Assembly: GCA_020002185.1 (NCBI GenBank) | Contig: CM034543.1 | Location: forward strand, 9,251,742-9,315,741 | DNA: 64,000 nucleotides | Reading direction: 5' to 3' | Source: Paraescarpia echinospica | Lineage: Eukaryota; Annelida; Polychaeta; Sabellida; Siboglinidae | Part shown: positions 22,735-34,420 of the stretch, piece after piece | Layout of the letters: every line of letters starts with the position of its first letter | How positions within the stretch are numbered: position 1 is the first letter of the stretch | Position numbers and translations under genes: made by a program | Notes under the pieces: generated by a model | Told to the model about the DNA's origin: nothing | Seen by the model: only the letters and a program-made list of their open reading frames with translations | Database searches by the model: none

Positions 22735-23400
22735 CAATGCAGTATTATTATTACCAGCGTATTGTGTTATCGTCCATGGATCACGGTTATCGACCGTGGC
22801 TCCCTCTAGAAAGCACTACTTTATTTTAATTTGGCCAAAATAACCTCTCCACAGTGTGCGTAACATACAAAAGCTTGGGATAGAATGCTAAACTTTTACT
22901 ATTTTGCAGACTATTTGGTATGACAGCTTTTTTCAAATCCTAATAAATCAGGAAATAATGTACAAATTCTACCGACACCGATCTAATACCAAGCATAATG
23001 GTAATTAATGCACATAATGAGTCAAATTGGACAGGAAGATATATTGGCTATCATATGACACACACACAATGGGATATTAAGATTCTATTTCACACAATGC
23101 CTTTCTTAATGCAGTATTACTATTAACAACGTATTGCGTTATTATCCGTGGTTCATTGTTATCGACCGTGGCCCCCTTTTAAAAAACTTTCATGAAACAT
23201 TGTATCCCGCATTTTTATACCTCATGCGTTATGACATGTGGTCGTCATCGAGAGGCACATATATCATCACGTTCGAGCACTATCACGCATAAATAACATG
23301 TATTTGACTGTTACCGTAGATCAGAATAGTCTAGCAAAAACAATTTACATGTAGCAAAACATTAATAAATCAGGAAATATACTTATTTAGTGCGAACTTT
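22735..23400. repeat. Diverged direct repeat of about 370 bp
   Basis: 22735-22815 and 23107-23190 share AGTATTAnTATTA, CGTATTGnGTTATnnTCC and GTTATCGACCGTGGC. Near each unit's end TAATAAATCAGGAAATA recurs (22940 and 23363). A further motif, TCGGACGATAAC, recurs at about 21675, 23500 and 23875. Noncoding and otherwise unexplained. Confidence 0.55.
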
Positions 23401-24251
23401 TGTAGCGCACATTAACAAGATGATGAACGGTTGCTAGGTTTCGCTGGAAGCCGATAGAGGCTACTCAAAAGCACTCGAAACACTACCACCGTCTCGCGGA
23501 TCGGACGATAACTATAATCGGACGGTAACTTTATGTTTTTCTCGGGCCATATAATACAGAGAAACTATTTTGGGTGAGTCCAAATGACTGTTCTGATAGC
23601 CAGAGAGATGTTCTTTAGTAGGAATAAAAATTTCCTACTATTCTTCACAAGTTTGTGTTAAAACGAAAGAAACAACGGCCCCGGATGATAACGCGAAAAA
23701 CTTCCCCAAACCTGAGTCGGCGGAGAAAAAAGAAAAAAGAAAATTACCAAAAGGTACATCTAAAAAATAGCTGTGCATTTTGGTACTACACATGATAGTA
23801 TATATGTACTGCTAAATATGCATGTTATCGATTAATAATTTTACATGAATATGCCATTAGGAAAAATGGTCCTCGGACGATAACACCAATATTCCCCATG
23901 ACCAATATATTGAGGAAAAATCAGGTTATTTGCAAATTGCATTAATCACAAGGCAGTAATAACATAGACGCATGTGGTGTTCTAATAAAGTAATAGACAC
24001 GGTGCACATTCATGGTTTACGATGATTTTTAACTGATTTAAAAAAAATACAGAGGTCAACATTAAAAAAATGGCCCAAAACCACCCGTTTATCAGCTTTA
24101 GATCCAAAGGTTTTCAAACTAGAAAAAACTATACATCCCTCGAAAGGTATCATCGAGCCGGATAAACCCAGCATGTCTCCACTCTTTTAGTCACATAATT
24201 ACCCAAGATACATGTCTAACCATGCCGCGTACCCCGTTAGTTGGATTTGAC
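23401..24251. other. A+T-rich region without a supported gene
   Basis: No coding, RNA or repeat signal beyond the short GGACGATAAC motifs. It leads into the (TA)n tract at 24252, which marks the left side of the CR1 element. Confidence 0.5.
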
Positions 24252-24920
24252 TATATATATATATATATTTATATATATATTACCTTGATTCAGAAAACAA
24301 CCACAGAGATTACTGCATCAGAGATTGACGTATCCATGCAGCAAAAAGCTTTTCCAACTCTCGCACGAAACAATTTGAATGAGGGGGCAAGGATAAACGA
24401 GAGAGTATTTATGGGCGATTCAATTCTGAGAAAAACAGACAAGAATATATGCGAAGGAAAGGACGTTGTTGTATGTCTACCGGGGGCTAGGATAGAGCAT
24501 GTGACCGAAAGGGTAGAGAAGGTATTGGGGCATGGCAAGGGAGGCTTGATACTAGTACACGTAGGGACAAAGAATGCAGACAAGGAGGGAACAAGTGGGA
24601 TAGTTCAGAAGTACAAACATCTAGTAAGGAAGCTAAAGAAGACAAGAGTGGAACATGTTGTTCTCTCAGGAATTTTTCCAGTAATGGGAGGAAGGGGGGC
24701 ATCAAACAGAAACTGTAAGAGGATGGCGATCAACGCACTAGTTGAGCAGATGTGTGAAGAAGAGGGCGTGGGATTCATAGATTTATGGGGGTACTTTGTT
24801 GGGAGAGAAGATATGTACATGAGAGACGGCCTCCATCTAAGTGGAAAGGGGGCAGCACAATTTTCAGAGAATCTGCTGAGATTTGTTGGCAGTGGGACAG
24901 GTTGCATCTATTTAAACTAA
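24222..24920 (+). CDS. CR1 ORF1: SGNH/GDSL-type esterase
   Basis: An intact frame; the first residues come from the (TA)n tract, so the true start is probably Met39 (24336). Block I is FMGDSILR with nucleophile Ser67. Block III reads HVGTKNA with Asn119 (usually GxND). Block V is RDGLHLSGKG with Asp202 and His205 completing the triad. A predicted alpha/beta hydrolase fold of about 170 residues fits the SGNH family. In CR1 elements this ORF1 esterase is established but its biological substrate is unknown. The frame overlaps the start of ORF2 by about 136 bases in a different frame. Confidence 0.85.
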   Translation: MPRTPLVGFDYIYIYIYIYITLIQKTTTEITASEIDVSMQQKAFPTLARNNLNEGARINERVFMGDSILRKTDKNICEGKDVVVCLPGARIEHVTERVEKVLGHGKGGLILVHVGTKNADKEGTSGIVQKYKHLVRKLKKTRVEHVVLSGIFPVMGGRGASNRNCKRMAINALVEQMCEEEGVGFIDLWGYFVGREDMYMRDGLHLSGKGAAQFSENLLRFVGSGTGCIYLN

Positions 24921-27178
24921 ATTCGCAGGGGGGACTCGCAGAGAAGCCTGAAACTGGAGGCATAAATAAAGACAGCAAAAATAATTCAGCAAAGAACAGT
25001 CTGGAAAACTGTTCTGAAGCTGGATATAAATGTGTTTGTTTAAATGCAAGGAGTATAGTAAACAAAAGAAATGAACTAAACATTATGGTAGAAGATATTG
25101 ACCCTCACGTAATAGGTATAACCGAATCATGGGCAACTACCGATGTATCCGATGCCGAATTGGGACTGACAGGATATGTAATGTTTAGGAAAGATAGAAT
25201 AGGAAGAAGGGGAGGTGGAGTTATTTTATATATTAAAGAATCTATACAGGCTTATGAAATAAAATTAGACAGAGAAGCAGATTGCGAAGAAGCTGTTTGG
25301 TGTAACATAATTACAGAAAACTCAACGTTAACGGTTGGATTAGTTTATCGAAGTCCAAACATAAGCATAGAAGAGAATGACAAAATACAAAACGCTATAA
25401 GGGAAGTGAGCAAACGGGACTGTGTTATTATGGGGGATTTCAACCATGAGCATATAAAATGGGTGTGTCTACAGAGTATGAGTAGTGAGGACCACAAGTT
25501 TTTAGTTTTAGTACAATATAGTTTCCTTTCTCAACATGTGCTGGAACCAACCAGGGGAGAGAATGTGTTAGACATAGGTTTGTCCTCACAGAATGAATTA
25601 GTTGACAATGTCAGGATATGTGAGCCACTGGGAAATAGTGATCACAACCAGATACATTTTACCATCAATGTAAAATCAGAAAGGAATAGTAAAAAGCAGT
25701 ACAGGAGAAATTTCCACATAGGAAAATATTAGGACATAAGGAAACATTTAGCAAAGATAGACTGGAATAACACACTGAAGAATAAGACAGAAATTGAATG
25801 CATCATCGTAAAATTTTTTCCCTTAAAAAAACACGGGAAACGGTCCAAAAAGAATCACTTATCGAAAGAAGCCATTAGAAAAATTAAGTATAACCAAATG
25901 ATGTGGAAGTCATATAGACGTACTGGAAATGACGAAGAATACAACTTTTATATAGAAGCACTAAACCAAGCTACAGCTGAAATTAGAAATTCAAAGAGAA
26001 ACTATGAACATAAATTAGCTTGTAATATAAAACATGACAGCACGAGTTTTTATGCGTATGTTCGAAGCAAACAGAAAGTTCAGGATAAGGTCGGTCCTCT
26101 AGAAGACAGTGCTGGAAATATAATATCAGAAGGATTCTTACTGGCAGAAGACCTGAATAAGTATTTTAGTTCAGTGTTTACGAGAGAAGACACTAGTTCA
26201 CTGCCAGTACCAGAGGCTAATTTCAAGGGGGCAGAATCAGACTATTTAAGACAGTTAATTGTAACCCCAGAAATGGTAGCTACGAAAATTAGGGCTATGA
26301 AGGATAATAAATCACCTGGAGTGGATGGTATTCCACCCAAACTACTATTGGAAATTATAGAACAAATTAGCATACCGCTTGCAACAGTTTTCAACTTGTC
26401 ATTAGAAGAGGGAGTGTTTCCTTTAGAATGGAAAGAAGCAAACATTATACCGTTATTCAAAAATGGTTCGAGAAACAAGTCAAATAATTATAGACCAGTT
26501 AGTTTAACATCGGTGATTTGTAAATTATTAGAGTCTAATTAAAGATCACATGGTGGATTTTCTTGTTAAACATAACTTGATAAACCCATCTCAACATGGG
26601 TTTCTAAAAGTGAGGTCATGCTTAACAAATATGTTATGTTTTTTTGAAGATATCACTAAGTGGGTAGATGATGGATCACCAGTAGATATCATCCACTTAG
26701 ATTTTCAAAAAGCTTTCGACAAAGTGCCTCATCAGAGATTACTGCTTAAACTAAATGCCCATGGCATAGGAAATGGTATAATTAACTAGATCGAAAAATG
26801 GCTGATTGACAGAAGACAACGGGTAGTTGTTGATGGGGAGGCTTCAAACTGGAAATCAGTTTTGAGTGGGGTTCCACAGGGATCAGTACTGGGACCTATA
26901 TTATTCTTAATATATATAAACGATTTGGACGATGATATAGGTAACAAGGTGTTGAAATTTGCAGATGATACAAAAGTGTTTAGAAGGATTAAAAGTGATG
27001 GAGATAGACAGCATTTACAACATGATCTTGACAGGTTGATCAAATGGTCTGAATAGTGGCAAATGTTGATCAATTTTGGGAAATGTAAATGCCACACAGG
27101 ACATGGGAACGAATATGTAGAATATACATTGGGGGAACTGCACTAAATACTACTTTAAAAGAAAAAACTTAAGTATAC
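24283..27178 (+). mobile_element. CR1-type LINE with esterase ORF1, longest copy, 3'-truncated
   Basis: Contains ORF1 (SGNH esterase), ORF2 (endonuclease plus RT fingers and palm) and ends abruptly near 27178 in the RT, without the C-terminal domain, UTR or TCTTGTTAAA tail seen in other copies. It is directly followed by the globin-A segment at 27186. The 5' side is bounded by (TA)n. Damage: stop at 25730-25732, a frame change near 26535, stops at 26787 and 27054. Combination of an esterase ORF1 with APE endonuclease and RT defines CR1. Loss of only the 3' end suggests deletion after insertion. Confidence 0.9.
24785..27056 (+). pseudogene. CR1 ORF2: endonuclease and reverse transcriptase
   Basis: Endonuclease blocks: CLNARSIVNKRNEL, IGITESW (Glu retained), RIGRRGGGVILYI, GLVYRSP, IMGDFNHEHIKW, VLDIGLSSQ and GNSDHNQI. 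After the TAG at 25730 the same frame continues to 26542 with the linker and RT fingers (DNKSPGVDGIPPKLL, FKNGSRNKSNNYRPVSLTS). The palm follows in another frame: IHLDFQKAFDKVPH (motif A), SGVPQGSVLGPILFLIYIND (motif B) and KFADDTKVF (motif C). Nicking by the endonuclease and target-primed copying would be its job; three stops and one indel prevent it here. Confidence 0.88.
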
Positions 27179-27447
27179 CTTATAGGACATTGGTCCGTCA
27201 ATATCATTGTTCATCCTCATGCCATGGGGCTGGATTAGTGAACACCTGGGGATACCAACAATGCTGGAATTATATAAACCAGTAGCTTTCGAAAGGAAAT
27301 TTGTTTATAGACGAATGCTTACCTATTGGTTAGTGACGTTGTTGGAACCAACACGTTATTCTGTAAAGAAGAGATATGTAAAGAAAATGATATATTATTA
27401 TCCTGTCATCTAACGTATATTAAAACGGAACGTACTGAACTTTTCAG

Positions 27448-28470
27448 ATTGATGGAGAAGTACCCTGCAACGAAGGCTCTTTTCAAGAATGTTAACGTTG
27501 ACGACATTCACAGTCCAGAATTTGGGGCTCACGGAGTTCGAGTGGCTAACGGTGTACTACTGACTATGCGCTCATTAAACAAACCAGAACTTCTCGCGGA
27601 AATCACGTCGCATATGGCGGCTCAGCACGCGGCGATAGACGGGGTCAAGGCAGAATACTTCGACGTGAGTAAATTTATCGTCGTGAGCAATGGGAGGTAG
27701 TAGAACAGCAATGACGTTAGCTCATCTTATGAACATCGAACTAAATCAGTACACACCGGCGTCTGGCATGAGACGCACTTACTATGTTCCAAATTTACTG
27801 AACTAGAGTGGGTATATGTGTGTGCGTGCGTGTGCGTGCGTGTGCGTGCGTATGTGTGCGTGCGTGCGTATGTCCGTGCGTGTGTGCGACAGTGCGTGTG
27901 AGTGTAATTTTGTGTTTGTGTGTGTGGTTTTTTTATGTGTTTTTGTGTGTGGCTGTGTCTGCGCTGGTGTGTGTTTGTGAGTGTGTTTTTGGGTTTGTGT
28001 GTGTGTGTGGGTGTGTTTTTCTAATTCAATTTCAGGTGTGTATTTACGTGCTTATGTTCCTAAGTGTTTGTGAATGTGCAGAATCTTATCAAATGCTCAT
28101 AGCGTTAACAGTATATTTGTATTTGAATTAAACACTTAAAATATTACAAAATAAAATTAATATTCAAAAGTTAAAAACATTACAATCAATGCATTTATAG
28201 CGCATCAATGTGCATATGAAATCATATATAATTTAACGTAAAAATGTGAGGAAATGTGAGTTTTATTCCACCATACATGATATTGACCTTTATATATTGT
28301 CTCCTAAATCACTATGAAATCACATTTCTATCGCAGTGTCATTTTTTTTGCAGTTCATGCATCAGAGATTGAAAGAGGACTTTGGTTTGTTGGTGGACAA
28401 TTTCAATCAGGACGCCTGGGACAACTGCTTCGGTCCCATAATCAAGGCAATCACAGCACGATTTCCTTGA
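27448..28470 (+). CDS. Extracellular-type globin A, exons 2 and 3
   Basis: Exon 2 (27448-27664, after TTTTCAG, before GTGAGT) and exon 3 (28354-28470, after TTTTTGCAG, ending TGA) join in phase 0 across a 689-bp intron; exon 2 starts in phase 2. Exon 2 contains the helix C2 Pro, CD1 Phe (ALFKNV), distal His (FGAHGVRVANG) and, 32 residues on, the proximal His (HMAAQHAA). Exon 3 ends in FNQDAWDNCFGPIIKAITA, with the Cys that in annelid extracellular globins closes the fold by pairing with an N-terminal Cys. Oxygen carriage in blood or coelomic fluid is the family role. Exon 1 (signal peptide, helices A and B) is not visible upstream, where a CR1 LINE sits. Exon 2 contains no Cys, so there is no free Cys near the distal His. 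AATAAA at 28529-28534 is a likely poly(A) signal. Confidence 0.85.
27805..28020. repeat. GT/GTGC-rich tract in the globin A intron
   Basis: Imperfect GTGTGTGC repeats fill the intron between the exons, as in globins B and C. The apparent Val-Cys open frame is an artefact. Confidence 0.9.
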
Positions 28471-28528
28471 GTTCCGTTGTATGAAATTATAACAATTTAG
28501 ATGTATCGTCAACATAGATCTATGCGTA

Positions 28529-28534
28529 AATAAA
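28529..28534 (+). promoter_or_regulatory. Poly(A) signal of globin A
   Basis: AATAAA 59 bases after the stop codon. The corresponding site in globins B and C is the ATTAAA variant (46901-46906 and 54213-54218). Confidence 0.6.
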
Positions 28535-28637
28535 CAGTTTCACTGTCACCATCTCGACCTCTCGTGGAAGCAATTATCTAAGCTGCAATTATTGCCCGAA
28601 GACTATTTTTGTTCATATTTACTTTTATTATCGTTTT

Positions 28638-28650
28638 GACACACGCACAC

Positions 28651-28720
<70 letters not shown>
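28638..28720. repeat. (CA)n microsatellite
   Basis: About 80 bases of CA with a few CG interruptions. Absent from segment B at the equivalent place. Confidence 0.95.
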
Positions 28721-28724
<4 letters not shown>

Positions 28725-29412
28725 GTAGCGTGGTTGATTTTTCGAAGGTTCGTACGGGATAGTGTTGCAGATTTTCGCCGCCGAGGGGGGTATTGTTGGT
28801 CATGAAAATGTTGCTTACGTCAAAGTTTCATTTCACCACGCAAATACGACCCTCCATGAGAATTACTTCAGACGGGCAGACTTTTTTCTCGGCGGGGGTA
28901 CTTACGCACCTTTCGAACCGCACGCCTTCGGGTCTGTATGCATATATTCACTTATGAACTGATTTGTTTGTGTAAAGCAACCAGACAACATGTGTTCTGT
29001 CCCATAAACAAGACTGCGACTGTCTCGTTATCAGGACTTCGCGATAACTGGCCCGAAGTACAATCTGGCTAGATATCAATGCCTTATGGCACCCATTTGT
29101 CAGGCAGCGTGTGTGATCCCGTGGGAATGCAGTGGTGAAGGCACGCCATCCGTGCAGGTGGGTAAAGGGAACCCCAATGGAAAACAAAGTGTCTTCTCTG
29201 AGCTCTGGGAATATGTTCAGTCATTTTACGAGTGATCAGCAATAAACGTGGGAAACGCTATACCGGCGAATCTAATGAGGACTGAGGAAGAGTAAGTCAA
29301 AAGAAGCGAAAACGTATTGAACACTTTTGACCCCCTTAAACCAATGTAAGAAACATAATGGTTATCGTAATGAGAAAATATACTATAATTGCTTACGGTT
29401 TTCAGTTATACC

Positions 29413-29522
29413 TAAATGAATGAATGAAAGTTTATTCAACAACATAACACAACATAACACATTCACAGCATGGTGTGCTGCTCCTGCTGAAACGACACAG
29501 CTGACATCATAGACTTACATGT
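29413..29522 (-). mobile_element. LINE 3' end fragment with (ATTC)n tail
   Basis: On the minus strand the sequence runs through GTGTCGTTTCAGCAGGAGC and ends TTGAATAAACTTTCATTCATTCAT, a LINE or SINE 3' terminus with short tail repeats. A diverged relative lies at about 18215-18312. Confidence 0.5.
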
Positions 29523-29818
29523 TTTTGTTGTTGAAGATATCACTAAGTGGGTAGATGATGGATCACCAGTAGATATAGATTTTCAAAAAGCTTTCGACAA
29601 AGTGCCACATCAAAGATTGCTGCTTAAACTAAAGGCCCATGGCATAGGAAATGGTATAATTAACTGGATAGAAAAATGGCTGATTGACAGAAGACAACGG
29701 GTAGTTGTTGATGGGGAGGCTTCAAACTGGAAATCAGTTTTGAGAGGGTTCCACAGGGATCAGTACTGGGACCTATATTATTCTTAATATATATAAACGA
29801 TTTGGACGATGATATAGC
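29523..29818 (+). mobile_element. CR1 RT fragment
   Basis: Matches 26640-26940 and 36895-37195: encodes VDDGSPVDIDFQKAFDKVPH, GIGNGIINWIEKWLIDRRQR and a one-base-shifted SVLRG-then-PQG region. Both ends missing. Confidence 0.85.
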
Positions 29819-30224
29819 TAGGGAGAGGGAGCTTAAGACTGTATATCAAATAGACGGGGAAAGGTGTATATGTCAGATAAATATTGATATAGGTATTTAA
29901 GAAAGGGACAAAGGGAAGTTAATGAAGTGACACTATAATGATATAGCAACAAGTGTTGCTGATCACAGTAGCAGTAGACCATACCTTAATGGAAATAATA
30001 ACCGATATTAGTTGAATTATTACTACTAATTTACAACCAAAAGATCAAGGTGAGCTGTCATAACCATTACTCCATGTTGATCATAATTTCCTTCCCGCTG
30101 AATATTTCGTTTCTGCAGTTGTCAGTTGCGGCATTGTATGCAACATATCATCATTCCGTGGCGTCACCTGGGAATGACTGAACATTCAATTTGTCCACTA
30201 AAAAAGTAAATCAGTCTATATAAA
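29819..30224. other. Short spacer without a gene
   Basis: A+T-rich; no recognisable feature. It separates two CR1 pieces. Confidence 0.5.
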
Positions 30225-31775
30225 CGAATTAATTGTAACCCCGGAAATGGTAGCTAAGAAAATAAGGGCTATGATGGATTATAAATCACCTGGAGTGGAT
30301 GGTATTCCACCCAAACTACTATTGGAAATTGTAGAACAAATTAGCATACCGCTTGCAACAGTTTTCAACTTGTCATTAGAAGAGGGAGTGTTTCCTTTAG
30401 AATGGGAAGAAGCAAACATAATACCGTTATTCAAAAAGGTTCGAGAAACAAGTCAGAGAACTATAGACCAGTGAGTTTAACATCAGTGATTTGTAAATTA
30501 TTAGAAAGACTAATTAAAGATCACATGGTGGATTTTCTTGTTAAACAAAACTTGATAAACCCATCTCAACATGTTTTTTTAAAGCGAGGTCATGCTTAAC
30601 AAATATGTTATGTTTTTTGGAAGACATCACTAAGTGGGTAGATGAAGGATCACCAGTAGATATCGTCTACTTAGATTTTCAAAAAGCTTTCGACAAAGTA
30701 CCACATCAAAGATTACTGCTTAAACTAAGAAGACAACGTGTAGTAGTTTATGGGGAGGCTTCAGACTGGAAATCGGTATTGAGTGGGGTACCACAGGGAT
30801 CAGTATTAGGACCTATATTATTCTTAATATATATCAACGATTTGGATGATGAAATAACAAGCAAGGTGTTGAAATTTGCGGATGATACAAAAGTGTTTAG
30901 AAGGATTAAAAGTGATGGAGATAGACAGCATTTACAAGATGATCTTGACAGGTTGGTCAAATGGTCTGACAATTGGCAAATGCTGTTCAGTTTTGGTAAA
31001 TGTAAATGCCTCCACACAGGACATGGGAACGAAGAGGTAGAATATACAATGGGGGGTACTGTACTAAGTACCACTGTAAAAGAAAAGGACTTGCGGTTAA
31101 CCATTAGTGCTGATATGAAGGTTTCAGAGTAGTGCGGAATTGCAGCTTCAAAGGGAAATCAAATCCTTGGATTAATTAGGCGAAACATAACGTATAAGGA
31201 AAAAGAGCTAATAATACCGCTGTACAAAACAATACTTAGGCCTCATTTAGAATATTGTATTCAAGCGTGGAGGCCGTATCGCAGGAAGGACATATATATG
31301 CTAGAAAGAGTGCAGAGAGCAACTAAAATGATACCAAAACTGAGGGATCTTAGTTACGAAATACGCCTAAAAAATGCGGTTTAACAACACTAGAGACTAG
31401 GAGATTGAGAGGAGATCAGATAGAAGTGTTTAAAATATTGAAGGGTTATGAAAATACTGATAGAAATATTCTGTTCTCAGTTAAGAAAGATAGGACTAGA
31501 GGACATGAACTTACATTAGCAAAGGAGCAGAGTAGATTGGATATAAGAAAGTTTTCATTTTCACAAAGGTCTCTAAATGAATGGAACAGATTACCTGCTG
31601 ATTGTGTGGGTGCTAGTAGTGTGAATATGTTTAAAAATAAAATCGACATATACCTCAGACGGGCTATATTCACATAGATAAAAGGGTCGGACTATCGACA
31701 AGCCAAAGGGCTTTCTTGTCCACCTGCCACCTAGAGTTAATTCTCTGGGTGGCAATCTTGTTTGGTCATGCAGTC
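30225..31775 (+). mobile_element. CR1 LINE, 5'-truncated
   Basis: Begins in the RT linker (LIVTPEMVAKKIRAM is the local reading) and continues to the end of the ORF, SSVNMFKNKIDIYLRRA, then the UTR block and one TCTTG unit. Catalytic FADDTKVF at about 30880-30903. It lacks about 60 bases between LLLK and RRQRVVV (near 30728), has frame changes near 30440, 30597 and 31375, and a TAG at 31130. Confidence 0.9.
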
Positions 31776-32778
31776 TATAAGACCAAAATGTAACGTCTAC
31801 TGCAGTATGCATATGAAACAATCTATTGCAGCAACTAGCACCATTTTATTAAAATAACAAAGACACCTTTACAAAGACATCAAAGACATACGGAACAGAC
31901 TTCATTTGGGGTAGGGCCTGTCTGTTTCATGTTTCTTGAACGGCGGTGGTGGGGGGTGGGGTGATGCATGCATCAATTTGTGTCTGTAATATATTTATTA
32001 TGTTTTGTGTGTTTCACTGTTATCTATCATTTCCGGTCAATGATACTGTTGTTTTGCTATATTTAAAAAAATGTTTTTGTTGTTGAAATCCTTTCATTGC
32101 CCAATCTTATTTATCTTTGAACTGTTGAACTTTATTTGTAGAGCAAGACCCCAAAGGGTAATGTGACTGACATGTATAAAATACATAGTTCCAAAATGCA
32201 AACAATCAACACAAAACGTGTAACTTACATAATATATAACTAACACCCTAAATAATGAAATTATTAATTGCATACGTTATCACATAGAGATGGTAACAAC
32301 ATAGATCTACTACACAATTGCATTTGTTTGCATCAGCGTGGAAACGATGACAGTAGTATGCTATATTCAGTCACAGTAACATGCTTATTGCAGATCACTT
32401 GTTGAACCAATTGACATTAACAGTTGTATGCCTGTTGCTTTTTAAATAGTATTCTGGTATGAATCTATGCCTATTTTCTGTAAAGAAGGTATGGTCAAAC
32501 ATGTAGTGAAGTTCGCGTCAGGTGCAATACTAATTACACGTTGTGCACTTTACGTTCTATCACTCATTTAGTTTGCCAGGCATTTGTATTTTAGAACTAC
32601 ATTAGTCAGTCTGTATAACCAAACATTTTATGTAATTCAAGTACTTTTATAACAATAATACCTAATCAGTGTATAAGCTCTAGAATGTATATTTCATTAT
32701 TTTCCTACAGCACATTCTTAATGCAAAAGGAAAGGCAATGTTGCATTTATTTTTGCTTTCTATAAGATCTTATCAAAA
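31776..32778. other. A+T-rich region without a gene
   Basis: Nothing recognisable apart from a short G-rich run near 31940-31965. Confidence 0.5.
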
Positions 32779-33440
32779 ATGGCTTGCATACCATCAATGT
32801 CATTATGGCTTGTATACCATAAATATCAGCATGGCTTGCACACCACCAATACAATCATGGCTTGCGTACCACCAATACCACCATGGTTTGTATACCATTA
32901 ATACCATCATGGCTTGCACACCACCAATACAATCATGGCTTGCATACCACCAATACCACCATGGCATGAATACCATCAGTACCACCATGGCCTGCACAGC
33001 ATCAATAAAATCGTGGTTTGCATCAATACAATCATGGCTTGCATATAATCAATACTACCATGGCAAAAATACAATGTGCATAATAATGGGTTGCATACTG
33101 TCAATACCATCAAGGGATGCATGCCATCCATACCAGAATGGCATGCATACCATCAAGAGCACCATGGCCTGCATGCCACCCGTGCCATCATTGCTTACAT
33201 TCCATCAATACCATCATGTGGTGAATCGTATCTCTACAATCATGCATTTTTATACCACCATGGCACGCATACCATCAATATCATCAAGGGTTGCACACTC
33301 TCGATACCACCATGGCATGCATGCCATCCATACCATCATGGCTTGCATACCATCAATATCGCCATGGATTGCATACCATCAATACCATCATGGTTTGCAT
33401 ACCACTATGGCTTGCATACCATCAATATCATCATGGTTTG
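32779..33440. repeat. 26-bp minisatellite, about 25 units
   Basis: The unit is close to ATGGCTTGCATACCATCAATACCATC with frequent point changes and some shortened units. As 26 is not a multiple of three, all frames cycle through the unit, and because the unit rarely makes stops, long open frames appear on both strands (for example 32738-33445). These have a His/Tyr/Ser-rich composition, lack start context and should not be taken as a gene. Confidence 0.9.
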
Positions 33441-33654
33441 ACTAGAAATATGTTGTCTTTATTATGGTCCAACTCTGCTTTGTTTGAAGGCTTCTATTTC
33501 TGTTTTCCGGTTAAAAGTAATGTTGGTGCAACAATTGAGCAAAAACAAGTTGTTAGAGAAAATCAACAGCACACAGTGTCATCTTGTATGGTTTACTTAA
33601 ATGCACATTGCATCACTGCAAACATTTTAATACATAGCGTTGTTTAATTAGTCA

Positions 33655-34420
33655 ATCCACCACTCAGTGTAATCATCCAATATATATTTTAAGAGTAACA
33701 CAATACAATTGTGAAGCAGATGTATATAATAAGATCGATTCAAGCATCATCAAACTTTACGGTGCAGTATCCTTATCACCCGGATCAATGCAAACTGTTG
33801 GTAGAATGTTTTTCCTGTCTGATATCCATGAAATAAATGTGTGTTAAATATTAAAAATACTAGCATGAAACTTTATTGTAGTGGTTGTTTTATTAACTTT
33901 AAAACATGCAAATATAAACATTGCATTTTCTTCAGTTTACTATAATAAACGTCTGGGGCCACAGCACTGTTAGCCTTCCTGTTGTGTTGCAATAACAATG
34001 TATCTTGTAATTTGAACTTGTAACTGGTGATGTTTGAAATGTGTGGTAAATGAATGCAATATATCTAGCAGGTTGAGTGCTAGCATGTATTGGCAGTGAA
34101 ACGATGTATATTTGGAAGAGTGTAGTTGGCGTAGTGATTTTTTGCAATTTTTATTTATATGTCACGTGCGTGCAGGGAATCATGTCTATTTTTTTCAATA
34201 TTGATGGGCACCGAGCATGGATGTGTTGTAAAAGAGCTGGAGGTATTTGACATTGACGAAATTTGGTTAGCATATCATTTCTGAAATTTCTGATTTTTGA
34301 ATAGTAGTTTCCTTCTAATCTAACAAAATATTAACAAGGCTGTCAGTGGAAAAGTTAACAGTGGTCTGTGCCCTTCTTTGTTGTATACAAGTACAATAAC
34401 TAACCAGGTAATCGTCCTTC
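33655..34420. other. A+T-rich region without a gene
   Basis: No coding or repeat signal that I can support. Confidence 0.5.

Larger units (their letters stand above)
27186..29415 (+). repeat. Segmental duplication A carrying a globin gene
   Basis: Homologous to 45518-47492, from GGACATTGGTCC through the globin exons, the GT-rich intron, the 3' flank with CCTTCGGGTC and on to a CAGTTATACCT block. Noncoding parts are alignable but diverged, with local insertions such as the (CA)n at 28638. This makes A an older true paralogue. Confidence 0.8.

Noticed and set aside
32779..33440. CRISPR-like array
   Set aside because: Units are adjacent without unique spacers, and the genome is eukaryotic.
32738..33445. 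235-codon His/Tyr-rich open frame
   Set aside because: It is produced by a 26-bp minisatellite; all frames are open and no start or splice context exists.
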